Below are positions 45,395 to 54,565 of a stretch of DNA of 64,000 nucleotides, in pieces. The DNA lies in NCBI RefSeq assembly GCF_042678305.1, contig NZ_JBHUDT010000002.1; one strand, 5' to 3'. The position numbers and the translations under genes were made by a program. How positions within the stretch are numbered: position 1 is the stretch's first letter; every line of letters starts with the position of its first letter. Source of the DNA: Gelatiniphilus marinus. Lineage in GTDB: Bacteria > Bacteroidota > Bacteroidia > Flavobacteriales > Flavobacteriaceae. The notes under the pieces were generated by a model. That model had not been told where the DNA came from and ran no database searches. It worked only from the letters and a program-made list of their open reading frames with translations.

Positions 45395-45781
45395 ATGATT
45401 AGTATTAAAAAAACAGATTTATATTCTGAAGTAGTAAAAGAATTTAATTACCTGTTTGGCAGTATATTTGTGTTTAAAGGATTTGTGGTTTCTGAAATTA
45501 ACCAAGGACAAATTATTAACTGGGATAATCAAGCTAAATTGATTGCTGAAGATGTGACTGCTTTTTTAGGCACTAATGGAGCTGATGTTATTTACATTTC
45601 AAACCGAATTAATTCTTATTCGGTTGTAGCCTTGGATTGGCTAAAGTTTTTTAAGCACAGCTATACTTTAAAGGGTTACTGTATCGTTTCTCAAAATAAA
45701 AGAGGGATTATAAACGCTAAGATAGAAAAGCTTTTCTACACTAAAAAATTAAGCATTTTAGCAATTTATTCGAAGCAGTGA
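45395..45781 (+). CDS. Conserved-looking hypothetical protein
   Basis: A 128-residue protein without signal peptide or membrane helix. It begins ISIKKTDLYSEVVKEFNYLF and ends with alternating hydrophobic strands (GYCIVSQNKRGIINAKIEKL). The alternating strand and helix pattern could be an STAS-like or similar fold, but no motif supports a function. It stands alone after the terminator. TATTTTTG at 45383-45390 lies only 4 nt before this ATG, so either the transcript is almost leaderless or the true start is slightly later. Confidence 0.6.
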   Translation: MISIKKTDLYSEVVKEFNYLFGSIFVFKGFVVSEINQGQIINWDNQAKLIAEDVTAFLGTNGADVIYISNRINSYSVVALDWLKFFKHSYTLKGYCIVSQNKRGIINAKIEKLFYTKKLSILAIYSKQ

Positions 45782-45802
45782 ATTTTGTTAAAAAAAGCGG
45801 TT

Positions 45803-45832
45803 TTGAAATAACTTAGCTGCAAATAATTTTGG
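45803..45832 (+). promoter_or_regulatory. Promoter of the acetyltransferase gene
   Basis: TTTG at 45803-45806 and TAATTTTG at 45825-45832 are 18 nt apart. This fits the Bacteroidetes promoter pattern. The -7 box ends 13 nt before the ATG at 45846. Confidence 0.6.
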
Positions 45833-45845
45833 ACTCATTTTTATT

Positions 45846-46331
45846 ATGATAAGACCATTTTGCATTGCCGATACCCAAGCGCTCTTGGATATTTACAATT
45901 ATTATGTGCTGAATACTACAGTTACTTTTGATGTAGAACCACTGTCCTTAAAGGTATTTAAAGATAAATTGATTAAAATACATAACCAGTACCCTATTCT
46001 GGTTTTTGAAGAGGAAGCTAATGTTTTAGGTTACGCTTACGGCAGCAGATTTAGACCTAAAACAGCTTATAATTATACAGCCGAATCTACAGTTTACGTA
46101 AAACAGGATGCGCTCGGACAACAGATTGGTTCCAAGCTTTATGCCGAATTGTTAAGCCAACTTAAAGCCTCAAACTTACATGCCGTTTTAGGGGTGCTTA
46201 CCTTACCCAATGCAGCCAGCGTAAAGCTTCACGAAAAATTTGGTTTTAAACAAGCAGCCTATTTAAAAGATGTTGGGTATAAATTTGGCGAATGGCAAAG
46301 TGTTGGTATTTGGCAATTAACCTTTAATTAA
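45846..46331 (+). CDS. GNAT family N-acetyltransferase (phosphinothricin acetyltransferase-like)
   Basis: A 161-residue acetyl-CoA-dependent acetyltransferase. It has the Pat/Bar-type layout: IRPFCIADTQALLDIYNYY at the start, GYAYGSRFRPKTAY in the middle, STVYVKQDALGQQIGSKLY as the acetyl-CoA loop, then LHEKFGFKQAAYLKDVGYKF. Family members acetylate small amines such as methionine analogues or phosphinothricin. The native substrate is unknown. It is a single-gene unit. Confidence 0.85.
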   Translation: MIRPFCIADTQALLDIYNYYVLNTTVTFDVEPLSLKVFKDKLIKIHNQYPILVFEEEANVLGYAYGSRFRPKTAYNYTAESTVYVKQDALGQQIGSKLYAELLSQLKASNLHAVLGVLTLPNAASVKLHEKFGFKQAAYLKDVGYKFGEWQSVGIWQLTFN

Positions 46332-46441
46332 AAAGAATTTCTCGATGCGCTTTACAATAGCAGATAAAAACATGTAACTAAAGCAAAACCCATTTACTAT
46401 TGGTATGTAAAGTAATCTGCTTAAAAAATAATATGCCAGCA

Positions 46442-46996
46442 CTATTTCCACTTAATGTTACAGCCAATACTGGGTTTTTGCATCTGCATATTTTCTTTGT
46501 TTTCCAATACACAATCTAGTGCATGTTTTAAATCTTTGCCCGTAACTGGTAAGCCGTTATCTGGTCTAGAATCGTCTATTTGTCCTCGGTAAACCAATTC
46601 TAAATGGGCATCAAACACATAAATGTCGGGTGTGCAAGCGGCATCATAAGCTTTGGCTATTTCTTGGGTTTCATCGTATAAATATGGGAAAGTGTAGCCT
46701 TCGGTTTTAGCGTGGGTTTTCATTTTTTCGGGAGAATCCTGTGGGTAATTAACCACATCGTTACTGGAAATGGCAATAAAAGACACGCCTTTTTCAGCGT
46801 AAGTTTTTGCTATGGCAACCAGTTCTGGATTTACGTGTATTACAAACGGACAATGATTGCATATAAACATAATAACCGTGGCTTTTTTTCCTTTTAAATC
46901 TTCAAGAGATAAAAGGCAGCCCGAAACCGTGTCGAATAATTTAAAATCTGGGGCTATTGTTCCAAGGGGAAGCATGTTTGAAGCTGTGCGTGCCAT
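46442..46996 (-). CDS. Thioredoxin-fold peroxiredoxin-like protein
   Basis: A 184-residue protein without signal peptide. It has AhpC/TSA-like features (LGTIAPDFKLFDTVSG) and the redox pair FICNHCPFVI near residue 46. AACTPDIYVFD later resembles the cis-proline loop. It is probably a cytoplasmic thiol oxidoreductase; the partner is unknown. It is divergent from csaA with a 46-bp gap. Confidence 0.82.
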   Translation of the reverse strand: MARTASNMLPLGTIAPDFKLFDTVSGCLLSLEDLKGKKATVIMFICNHCPFVIHVNPELVAIAKTYAEKGVSFIAISSNDVVNYPQDSPEKMKTHAKTEGYTFPYLYDETQEIAKAYDAACTPDIYVFDAHLELVYRGQIDDSRPDNGLPVTGKDLKHALDCVLENKENMQMQKPSIGCNIKWK

Positions 46997-47042
46997 AATT
47001 TATTGTTTTCCCAAAGTTCGGCAAAAAATGTATTTTTAAAAA

Positions 47043-47402
47043 ATGAAAGGCACAATAACTTTTAAAGACTTGGTAAAGGTAGATTTACGTGTTGGAACCG
47101 TAATTGGAGTAAACGATTTTCCTGAAGCCAACAAACCAGCTTACCAACTCGCCATCGATTTTGGAGATTTGGGCATTAAAAAATCTTCGGCGCAAATAAC
47201 AAGCTTGTATAGAAAAGAAGATTTGTTAAACAAGCAAATTGTAGCGGTTGTTAACTTCCCGAAAAAGCAAATTGCTAATTTTATAAGCGAGTGTTTGGTT
47301 TTAGGCGCCGTAAATGCTAAGCATGTAGTGCTTTTAAATCCAGAAAATAAGGTTGAAAACGGTATGCCCGTTTTTTGTATTTGCACAAACAGCCGGCTAT
47401 AA
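47043..47402 (+). CDS. csaA: tRNA-binding protein CsaA
   Basis: A 119-residue stand-alone OB-fold protein of the tRNA-binding (EMAP/Tyr-RS C-terminal) family: DLVKVDLRVGTVIGVNDFP, then KKSSAQITSLY and NFPKKQIANFISE, ending NGMPVFCIC. CsaA binds tRNA and has chaperone-like activity. The length matches the family plus a few residues. It converges with the M14 peptidase gene. Confidence 0.88.
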   Translation: MKGTITFKDLVKVDLRVGTVIGVNDFPEANKPAYQLAIDFGDLGIKKSSAQITSLYRKEDLLNKQIVAVVNFPKKQIANFISECLVLGAVNAKHVVLLNPENKVENGMPVFCICTNSRL

Positions 47403-47434
47403 ATAAATAAGAATAGAACCTAACAGTAGCAAAA

Positions 47435-49942
47435 CTATATTTGGTTTCTAAAGAAAATAGCATTCATCAATAATTTATTTGTACCGTACCAAAAGCCCCT
47501 AAAATTGGTGTTATCTGTAAATGCGATTACTTTGCCCTTGCCCAGTTTTTTAATTTTAACTGGAACACTTTCTGCCAAAGCCTTTAAATTTGGTTTAGAA
47601 ATATAACCGCTTAACAACGGGTTTTTGGTATATTTAATGGGGTTGTTATAGCTTAAAGAATCGGGTTTTACAAAAACAGTGGTGTTTCTAAACAGCGGTA
47701 GTTTATCGTTTTTGTATCCAAAATTTATAGGATGAGAGCGGTCTAGTTTTGCTTCAAAAATAGCGCCTCCAATAACTTGGGCGTCTTTAAAATCGATTTT
47801 ATCTTCAAAGCTTATGTTGTTGGCGGGTACATTGGTTTTTTTAATATCCAAGCTAATAAATGCTTTTTCCTTTAGCCATTTTACAGTGTTTCTATAGCCA
47901 ATAATGGTTCCGCCGTTTTTTGCCCAAGCTTTTAGTTTTTTAGTGTTAGCTTCGCTTAGGTATTTTATATTTGGGATAATAATGGTGTTGTATCTACTTA
48001 AATCTGCGCGGGCAATGGTTTTGGTATCTAGTTTTGTTGCTGTAATGTTATACCGGGTATCAAATAAATGCCATATTTCGCCGGCATCGTTCGATGTAAC
48101 CCCATTGCCAACCAAAAGGGCTATTTTGGGCTTCTTTAAGGTTTTAAAATGTCGGCTACCTAAATCCATGCCTTCTGCCAAACTAGTGTTTACAGCATCT
48201 ATTTGTAGGTGGCTTTCTCGGGCTAGTTTACTTAAAAGGGTATGTAAATCTTTACTGTTTAATTTTTGATTTTGAACAGGGATTAAAACTGTACCGTAGT
48301 CGTAATTTTTATTGTTCATTCTAAATTGTTTCAATGCCACTTTGGTACGAATGCCTTTATTTAACAACTGGTTCAATAGTTTTGGCGAATAGTATTCGTG
48401 CCATTCCATTAAATAAGCATAATGGGTTTGTTTTGATACAGTGCCCTTTTTTGGCTGCAAATCGATAACTTGTTCGCCTAAATTATTTGTTGAAATATTT
48501 TCGGCATAATCTACATTAAAGGCTAGGGGAAAAGACCAAGCCGAAACATCGTAAAACAGACTGTCTTTAAACGTGCTGCGTTTTTCAAACATCGCATCTA
48601 TTAGGCGTGTGTTCTTTTGGTTTTTTGGCACGATGTAACTGTATCCTTTTTTAAAATGTTTTCCGTTGGCCGTAAAATTTTGTTTTATCTCGTATAATTT
48701 AATGTTTTGTCTATGCAGTATTTCTGCTAAATGGTAGGTTTTTGCTGCGTCTTTTTCATCACCAAAAACAATGGCTTTATGGGCTTGTTTTCCGCCTTCT
48801 TTTCTGGCGTTTTTATAAAAATCATGCTGGTACCTTAAAATGGTTTCGCGCATGGTTTTTGCTGCTTTTAAGGTAGATAAAGCTGTTGTAAACTGATTTT
48901 TTATGGTAAACGGAAAGGTTATTATGCCATTGTCGCTTTCTTGCATATGCCCTCTAGAACTAGCTTGCTCAAATAAAATACCAATACTTCCATTAATGTC
49001 TGGAAATGTTGAGCCTTTGCCATAGTAAAAATCATCAAAGCTTTCTTCGGCATAATATAACGAACCAATTTTATTTAATGCCTCGGCATGGAAATTACCA
49101 ATTTTTTTGGTTAATTCTTGATTTAGCTTTGGCGTTAAAGGATGTGTTCTTGATGGAATGCCGGGTTGGAAGAAGAACGTTGCGTTGGTGCCCATTTCGT
49201 GATGGTCTGTTAAAATATTTGGTAACCATTTATGAAAAGTTTCAACTCTGGCTCTAGATTCTGGTAGTTGTACGGGCAACCAATCGCGGTTCATGTCGAA
49301 CCAATAGTGGTTGGTTCTTCCACCGGGCCAGACCTCGTTAAATTCGCGGTCGTTTGGGTCTGGATTTAAGTTGATGTTTTTGTTGGTATTAGCCCAATAG
49401 GCAAATCGCTGTAAGCCATCTGGGTTTAAGCACGGGTCTAAAAGGATAACCGAGTTGGCCAATAATTCGGTAATATAATTGCCTTTAGCCGCAGCCAAAT
49501 AATAGGCGGCCAGTAAACTAGCATTAGAGCCACTGGGTTCGTTTCCGTGAATCGAAAAGCCTTGATATACCACTATGGGCATGTTTTTGGTTTCTGCCGT
49601 ATCATTATTTGTGGCATCAATATGGGTTTTACGAATGGCCTCGATATTCTTGTGGTTTTCTGGCGATGTTATGGTTAGCAACAGCAAGGGTCTGTCTTCA
49701 AAGGTTTTGCCTCTTTGCTCTATGGTTATCCTATCAGAAGCTTTGGCAAGTACATGCATGTATTGCACCAGTTTATCGTGGTTTACGTGCCATTTGCCAA
49801 CTTGGTGCCCAATAATACTTTCGGGTGTTGGTATGTCTTGGTTGTAATCGATGTCTTGCGGAAGATAATACGATAAGTTTAAGGTGTTTTGTGAGGTTGC
49901 TGTTAAACACAGAAAAAGGCAAATTGTAAAAAGTCTTTTCAT
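47435..49942 (-). CDS. Secreted M14 family zinc carboxypeptidase
   Basis: An 835-residue protein with a signal peptide (MKRLFTICLFLCLTATSQN). The M14 domain has zinc ligands in SIHGNEPSGS (HxxE, about 130-136), the third ligand region LTDHHEMG (about 244-251) and a catalytic Glu in GILFEQASSRG (about 319-329). The second half includes a glutamine-amidotransferase-like region (IALLVGNGVTSNDAGEIWHL). There is no type IX sorting domain at the end, so it probably stays periplasmic or uses another route. It removes C-terminal residues from peptides. Confidence 0.88.
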   Translation of the reverse strand: MKRLFTICLFLCLTATSQNTLNLSYYLPQDIDYNQDIPTPESIIGHQVGKWHVNHDKLVQYMHVLAKASDRITIEQRGKTFEDRPLLLLTITSPENHKNIEAIRKTHIDATNNDTAETKNMPIVVYQGFSIHGNEPSGSNASLLAAYYLAAAKGNYITELLANSVILLDPCLNPDGLQRFAYWANTNKNINLNPDPNDREFNEVWPGGRTNHYWFDMNRDWLPVQLPESRARVETFHKWLPNILTDHHEMGTNATFFFQPGIPSRTHPLTPKLNQELTKKIGNFHAEALNKIGSLYYAEESFDDFYYGKGSTFPDINGSIGILFEQASSRGHMQESDNGIITFPFTIKNQFTTALSTLKAAKTMRETILRYQHDFYKNARKEGGKQAHKAIVFGDEKDAAKTYHLAEILHRQNIKLYEIKQNFTANGKHFKKGYSYIVPKNQKNTRLIDAMFEKRSTFKDSLFYDVSAWSFPLAFNVDYAENISTNNLGEQVIDLQPKKGTVSKQTHYAYLMEWHEYYSPKLLNQLLNKGIRTKVALKQFRMNNKNYDYGTVLIPVQNQKLNSKDLHTLLSKLARESHLQIDAVNTSLAEGMDLGSRHFKTLKKPKIALLVGNGVTSNDAGEIWHLFDTRYNITATKLDTKTIARADLSRYNTIIIPNIKYLSEANTKKLKAWAKNGGTIIGYRNTVKWLKEKAFISLDIKKTNVPANNISFEDKIDFKDAQVIGGAIFEAKLDRSHPINFGYKNDKLPLFRNTTVFVKPDSLSYNNPIKYTKNPLLSGYISKPNLKALAESVPVKIKKLGKGKVIAFTDNTNFRGFWYGTNKLLMNAIFFRNQI

Positions 49943-49960
49943 TGTATGATGCTTAGGTAA

Positions 49961-50010
49961 TAAATATAAAAAAACCGTTGCAATTTTTTACAACGGTTTT
50001 TTTATATTTA
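49961..50010 (-). terminator. Strong terminator: 20-bp perfect inverted repeat
   Basis: Bases 49961-49980 and 49991-50010 are perfect inverted copies (core CCGTTG/CAACGG flanked by A and T runs) around a 10-nt loop. The A and T tracts are symmetrical, so it could work on both strands. It ends the DUF3276 transcript 18 nt before the M14 peptidase start on the same strand. Confidence 0.85.
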
Positions 50011-50020
50011 ATGCGTTGTT

Positions 50021-50404
50021 TTATATGTCGTCAAAATCTATATCTGTAAAGCTTTCGGGTGTTTTTAGTTGGTTTTCGGTAACTTGTGGCTCTGTACTGT
50101 ATTCTTTTTTGTAGTCTTTTTGATGGCGCTCGCTAATTACTTCATCACCTTTTTCTTTGATGATAAATTCGGTCATTTCTGATAAAATCGAATTAAATTC
50201 GGCAAAATCTTCTTTGTATATGTAAATTTTGTGTTTTTTGTAATGGTAAGAACCGTCATCATTGGTAAATTTTTTGCTTTCTGTAATGGTAAGGTAGTAA
50301 TCTTTTGCTTTTGTAGCTCTTACGTCAAAAAAATAGGTGCGTCTTCCGGCTCGTAGTACTTTTGAAAAAATCTCTTCTCTCTCCATCATGTCATTATTAT
50401 TCAT
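50021..50404 (-). CDS. DUF3276 / PUR-domain nucleic-acid-binding protein
   Basis: A 127-residue protein with the PUR-like core (EEIFSKVLRAGRRTYFFDVR, DYYLTITESKKFTNDDGSYH, KHKIYIYKEDFAEF). The C-terminal third is acidic and probably disordered. PUR-alpha homologues in Bacteroidetes and spirochaetes bind DNA and RNA. The start could also be one of the Met codons at positions 6 or 7 (MMEREEIF). It is monocistronic, with a strong terminator behind it. Confidence 0.88.
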   Translation of the reverse strand: MNNNDMMEREEIFSKVLRAGRRTYFFDVRATKAKDYYLTITESKKFTNDDGSYHYKKHKIYIYKEDFAEFNSILSEMTEFIIKEKGDEVISERHQKDYKKEYSTEPQVTENQLKTPESFTDIDFDDI

Positions 50405-50568
50405 AGTTATTTAGAAATTTGTTAAATGCTATTTAATATGTATCAAAAATCTAAAAAAAACGGATATTAACCAACAAATATTGGGTTTTCTTTTTTTAAA
50501 TGTAAATAGGTGTTGCGTTTAATCGAATTAAAATGTGTTTTATACACTTAAAATTCAGGTGGTTTTTT

Positions 50569-52326
50569 TTATTTGTGGGCTGTTTCGCTTTTTTGCTTTA
50601 AGTATAAATTTTTATAGTACCCTTTGGCAGCAAGAAGTGTGTCGTGGTTTCCTTGTTGTACAATTTGGCCTTTTTCAAGTACAATTATTTTATCGGCATT
50701 TTTAGCAGACGATACTCGATGGCTTACTATAATGGTTGTTTTTCCTTTTGATAGTGTATTAAGGTTTTTAAGGATTTGCTCTTCGGTTTCGGTATCGACA
50801 GCCGATAGGCAATCGTCGAACAATAAAATCTTGGGCGATTTAATAATGGCACGCGCAATGGAAATGCGTTGTTTTTGTCCGCCGGAAAGTGTAATTCCGC
50901 GTTCGCCCAAAACCGTATCGTACCCGTTGTTAAATTTTATAATGTTGTTGTGTACTTGGGCGTTTTTTGCGGCTTTTATTACATCGGCATCCGTAGCATC
51001 TTCTTTACCAAATTTGATGTTGTTTTTTATAGAATCTGAGAATAGAAAGGCATCTTGCGGTACATAACCAATGCTGTTTCGTAAATCGGTTAGGTTGAGT
51101 TTGTTTATTTCTGTGCCGTTTATGGTAATTGAGCCCGCATCGACATCGTAAAGGCGCCCAACTAAATCTAAAATAGTAGATTTTCCAGAGCCTGTTTTGC
51201 CCAAAATAGCAAGTGTTTCGCCTGCTTTTATAGTAAAGCTAACGTTTTTTAGGGCTTGTATATTGGTGTCGTCATAAGTAAAGGACACGTTGTTAAAAGC
51301 TATATCCCCGGTTATTTCTGTGGGGTTTGCGACCATGTTTTTTATTTCGGGCTCAATCTTTAAAAACTCGTTGATTCGTTTTTGCGATGCTTCGGCTTGT
51401 TGTACAATAGAGGTTACCCAACCTACCGTGGCCACAGGCCATGTAAGCATGTTTACATAAATAATAAACTCTGCAATGGTGCCCAGGCTTTCTATTTCGC
51501 CATTTATGTATTGCATACCGCCAATGTATATAACCAATAAATTACTGGCGCCAATGAGTAAAATCATCATCGGGAAAAACAGGGCTTGTACTTTGGCCAA
51601 ATGGATTTGTTTTTCTTTACTGGTAGCTGATAGTTGCTTGAAATTAACAGCTGTTAAAGGTTCAATACCATAAGCTTTTATTACAGAAATACCGCTAAAA
51701 GACTCTTGGGTATAAGTAGAAAGTTTAGAGAGGTACTGCTGCACTGTAGTACTGCGCTTGTGTATTTTTCTGCTTAGTCTATATATAACAACCGATAGGA
51801 TTGGTAGCGGTGCAATGGTAAATAAGGCCAGTTTTGGTGCGGCACTAAACATGTAAATAAGTACTATTGTAAAAAGGGTAATGGTGTTTATGCTGTACAT
51901 TAAAGCAGGACCAGCGTACATGCGTACCCTACCAACATCTTCACTTATACGGTTCATTAAATCGCCTGTTCGGTTTTTTTTGTAAAAGTTAGAGGATAGT
52001 TTTTGGTAATGCGCGTAAATTTCGTTTTTTAAATCGTATTCAATATAACGAGACACGTTTATAATGGTTTGGCGCATAAAAAAAGTTAGTATTCCGGCAA
52101 TTACTGCAGCACCAATAATATACAGTATGGCAGTTGTTAGTTCTGCCTTAAAGGCTTCTTTTGTAATTAGGTTATCGGCATACCTTTCAATAGTTACAAA
52201 AATCTCTTTAACATAACGTGGTGTAAAAAGCAGAAATATTCTGGCTACCACGGTAATTATACTGCCAATTATTAAGTGGGACTTATATTTTAAAAAGTAT
52301 TTGTTTAAATGCTGAAGTTCCTTCAT
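50569..52326 (-). CDS. ABC exporter, fused membrane and ATPase domains (non-canonical Walker B)
   Basis: A 585-residue half-transporter. Six helices occupy about residues 15-300, and the ATPase follows with Walker A ILGKTGSGKSTILDL and signature LSGGQKQRISIARA. The Walker B region reads ILLFDDCLSAVD, so the catalytic Glu is Asp, as in degenerate sites of heterodimeric exporters such as BmrC. No second ABC half lies next to it. It probably exports lipids or hydrophobic compounds. It is divergent from nusB. Confidence 0.9.
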   Translation of the reverse strand: MKELQHLNKYFLKYKSHLIIGSIITVVARIFLLFTPRYVKEIFVTIERYADNLITKEAFKAELTTAILYIIGAAVIAGILTFFMRQTIINVSRYIEYDLKNEIYAHYQKLSSNFYKKNRTGDLMNRISEDVGRVRMYAGPALMYSINTITLFTIVLIYMFSAAPKLALFTIAPLPILSVVIYRLSRKIHKRSTTVQQYLSKLSTYTQESFSGISVIKAYGIEPLTAVNFKQLSATSKEKQIHLAKVQALFFPMMILLIGASNLLVIYIGGMQYINGEIESLGTIAEFIIYVNMLTWPVATVGWVTSIVQQAEASQKRINEFLKIEPEIKNMVANPTEITGDIAFNNVSFTYDDTNIQALKNVSFTIKAGETLAILGKTGSGKSTILDLVGRLYDVDAGSITINGTEINKLNLTDLRNSIGYVPQDAFLFSDSIKNNIKFGKEDATDADVIKAAKNAQVHNNIIKFNNGYDTVLGERGITLSGGQKQRISIARAIIKSPKILLFDDCLSAVDTETEEQILKNLNTLSKGKTTIIVSHRVSSAKNADKIIVLEKGQIVQQGNHDTLLAAKGYYKNLYLKQKSETAHK

Positions 52327-52360
52327 TTATTAATATAACCGTTGCTTTGTTTTAAAGTAG

Positions 52361-52368
52361 CAAAGGTA
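52361..52368 (-). promoter_or_regulatory. -7 box of the ABC exporter gene
   Basis: On the minus strand this reads TACCTTTG, a match to TAnnTTTG, 34 nt upstream of the ATG at 52326. A -33 element is not evident. Confidence 0.4.
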
Positions 52369-52483
52369 ATAGATTAAAACCATTAATCGATTTTTACTTT
52401 ATGCTACAGAAATGTTAAAAATAACCCCAAGCTGTATTGCCGTAATAAGTTTGTATTACCTAGTGTTATTTTTAAAATAATAT

Positions 52484-52491
52484 TATTTTTG
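52484..52491 (+). promoter_or_regulatory. -7 box of nusB
   Basis: TATTTTTG fits TAnnTTTG and lies 50 nt before the nusB ATG. The -33 element is not clear. Confidence 0.4.
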
Positions 52492-52541
52492 CGGCACGAA
52501 ACATATTAAATATAACGTTTTATAACCTAAAGTTCTTTGTA

Positions 52542-53489
52542 ATGATGCTAAACAGAAGACATATCCGTGTAAAAGTAATGCAAACTTTATATGCTTTTAA
52601 AGGAGGCGAGAGTGACGATTTTATTAAAGACCAAAAATTCCTGCAGTTTAGTATCAATAATATGTACAACCTGTACCTTTTGCTGTTAGCATTGTTAATA
52701 GAAGTGCAAAAGAGGGCCGAAAGCGATTTGCTGAAAAAACAAAACAAGCATTTGGCTACCAAAGAAGACAAAGACCCCAATAAAAAGTTTGTTAATAACC
52801 AATTACTGCAGCTGCTTAAAAACAATGCCGCATTAAAAAACCAGTTTGAAACCTTTAAAATAACCCATTGGAACTTAGATAATGAGTACGTAGATATTAT
52901 ATTTAAAGCTATTGTGGCCAGTGATTTGTACAAAGATTACATGCAAACCAAAACATCGGACTTTAAAGAAGATAAAGATTTTATAGTAGATGTTTTTAAA
53001 GAAATTATAGCGCCAAACGATAAGTTATACGATTATATGGAAGATAAAAACCTAACCTGGTTAGACGATCTTCCAACAGTAAATACTACTATTTTAAAGC
53101 TGTTGCGAAAAGTAAAACCGGCATCAAACGAAAATCATTTTACACCTATTCTTTACAAAGATGCAGATGACAAGCAATTTGCCCTGGACCTGTTTAAAAA
53201 AACCCTTCTAAACAAGACCGCATTAAACAAAGAAATTGAAGATAAAACCCAAAATTGGGATGCCGAACGTATTGCCAATGTAGATTATGTGCTGCTTCAA
53301 ATGGCCATTTGCGAGTTTCAGTACTTTTCCTCAATTCCGGTAAAGGTTACCATAAACGAATATTTAGAAATCGCCAAAGAATACTCGACCCCAAAAAGCA
53401 GTATATTCATCAACGGCATTTTAGACAAGCTTGTAAAAGAATACAATGCCAATGGGAAATTAAATAAAATAGGCCGTGGCTTAATGTAA
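52542..53489 (+). CDS. nusB: Transcription antitermination factor NusB, long form
   Basis: A 315-residue protein. The N-terminus has NRRHIRVKVMQTLYAFKGGE, the NusB RNA-binding start. The C-terminal part has WDAERIANVDYVLLQMAICE, VKVTINEYLEIAKEYSTPKS and FINGILDKLVKE, the NusB core. Between them lie about 150 extra residues that classical NusB (about 140 aa) lacks. NusB with NusE promotes rRNA antitermination. The start is the first of two adjacent ATGs. The DUF1573 and yajC genes follow on the same strand. Confidence 0.9.
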   Translation: MMLNRRHIRVKVMQTLYAFKGGESDDFIKDQKFLQFSINNMYNLYLLLLALLIEVQKRAESDLLKKQNKHLATKEDKDPNKKFVNNQLLQLLKNNAALKNQFETFKITHWNLDNEYVDIIFKAIVASDLYKDYMQTKTSDFKEDKDFIVDVFKEIIAPNDKLYDYMEDKNLTWLDDLPTVNTTILKLLRKVKPASNENHFTPILYKDADDKQFALDLFKKTLLNKTALNKEIEDKTQNWDAERIANVDYVLLQMAICEFQYFSSIPVKVTINEYLEIAKEYSTPKSSIFINGILDKLVKEYNANGKLNKIGRGLM

Positions 53490-53537
53490 ATTTCTGTTAA
53501 GATAGCTGCAAAAATTTTTAATCGATTAAATAATTGC

Positions 53538-53545
53538 TATTTTTG
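53538..53545 (+). promoter_or_regulatory. -7 box of the DUF1573 gene
   Basis: TATTTTTG fits TAnnTTTG and ends 26 nt before the ATG at 53572, a spacing shared with other promoters here. A clear TTG -33 box is missing. Confidence 0.42.
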
Positions 53546-53571
53546 CATCCCAAATAATAAAACCTTAAAAA

Positions 53572-54117
53572 ATGAAAAACATACTAATAGCTTTAGGTGC
53601 ATTCTGCCTAATAGGCTTTACATCTTGTAAAGACAATGCTGCTAAAAAAATAGAAGAAAGCAATTTGGCCGCTGCGGCAAAAAGAGATGCGGTGTCTTCT
53701 AAATTTCCAAAAATAGAGTTTGACAAAACCATACATGATTTTGGAGAAATTGAAGCAAAAACCCGAGTTGAAACCGTATTTAAATATAAAAATACTGGAG
53801 AAGCTCCATTGGTTATTACCGATATAAAAAGCACCTGCGGCTGTACCGTTCCTCAAGATTGGAGCAGAGAACCACTGGCTGTTGGAGAAACCGGAGAATT
53901 TACCGTTAAATTTGACGGTACGGGACAAAACAAAGTAACCAAAACCGTAACCATTACCGCCAATACAGAAAAAGGAACAGAAACAGTAAAAGTTTCGGCT
54001 TTTGTAAAACCAGATCCAAATGCCAAAAACATAGCACCAAAACCAAACTTAACAGTGCCAAGTACTACGGTTAAATCCAGTACAAGACCAGGACACGAGG
54101 GACATAACCACGATTAA
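53572..54117 (+). CDS. DUF1573 domain lipoprotein
   Basis: A 181-residue protein with lipoprotein signal NILIALGAFCLIGFTSC (Cys19). The DUF1573 immunoglobulin-like domain covers about residues 45-145 (TIHDFGEIEAKTRVETVFKY, then STCGCTVPQDW and GTGQNKVTKTVTI). It ends with a His-rich tail (GHEGHNHD) that might bind metal. The function of the family is unknown. It is 18 nt upstream of yajC. Confidence 0.85.
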   Translation: MKNILIALGAFCLIGFTSCKDNAAKKIEESNLAAAAKRDAVSSKFPKIEFDKTIHDFGEIEAKTRVETVFKYKNTGEAPLVITDIKSTCGCTVPQDWSREPLAVGETGEFTVKFDGTGQNKVTKTVTITANTEKGTETVKVSAFVKPDPNAKNIAPKPNLTVPSTTVKSSTRPGHEGHNHD

Positions 54118-54135
54118 ATAAAAATATAAATTATA

Positions 54136-54429
54136 ATGGGAGAAGGAATAGGGCAATTTATGCCATTTGTATTAATGTTTGTAGTCATTTACTTTTTTAT
54201 GATTGCACCACAAATGAAACGTGCCAAAAAAGAAAAAAAGTTTGCAGCCGAATTAAAACGTGGCGATAAAATAATTACCAAAAGTGGTATGCATGGTAAA
54301 ATTTTAGAACTAAACGATAAAGACGGCAGTTGTGTTTTAGAAACCATGTCTGGTAAAATAAAGTTTGACCGCTCTGCAATTTCCATGGAGATGAGCAGCA
54401 AGTTAAATACACCGGCTAGCAGCAAATAA
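54136..54429 (+). CDS. yajC: Preprotein translocase accessory subunit YajC
   Basis: A 97-residue protein. One N-terminal helix (FMPFVLMFVVIYFFMIAPQM) is followed by the YajC signature KRAKKEKKFAAELKRGDKII and KSGMHGKILELND. It joins SecDF at the inner membrane during protein export. The length is normal. Confidence 0.92.
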   Translation: MGEGIGQFMPFVLMFVVIYFFMIAPQMKRAKKEKKFAAELKRGDKIITKSGMHGKILELNDKDGSCVLETMSGKIKFDRSAISMEMSSKLNTPASSK

Positions 54430-54434
54430 CTAAT

Positions 54435-54565
54435 GCTTGCCTTAAAGTTTAGTAGCTGTTTAAAAAAGTTTTTAGCTTTAAATTACGTTTTAAAAGCCTT
54501 AGTGTTATCAAAGAAAAAGATAATGGTTTTTATTGTTTAAATAAGGCATGCTTTTTTAAACAGCT
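54435..54565 (+). repeat. Interleaved inverted repeats in the yajC-ruvX gap
   Basis: Bases 54454-54468 (AGCTGTTTAAAAAAG) are repeated exactly inverted at 54551-54565. A second pair, GCTTGCCTTA at 54435-54444 and TAAGGCATGC at 54542-54551, matches at 9 of 10 positions. The two pairs interleave, so the RNA could form a pseudoknot-like or alternative fold. The remainder of the gap to 54651 shows no gene that I can support. Confidence 0.5.

Noticed and set aside
52520..52933. 137-codon minus-strand open frame over nusB
   Set aside because: It is antisense to the conserved NusB start and is rich in Leu and Ser, as expected for a shadow frame.
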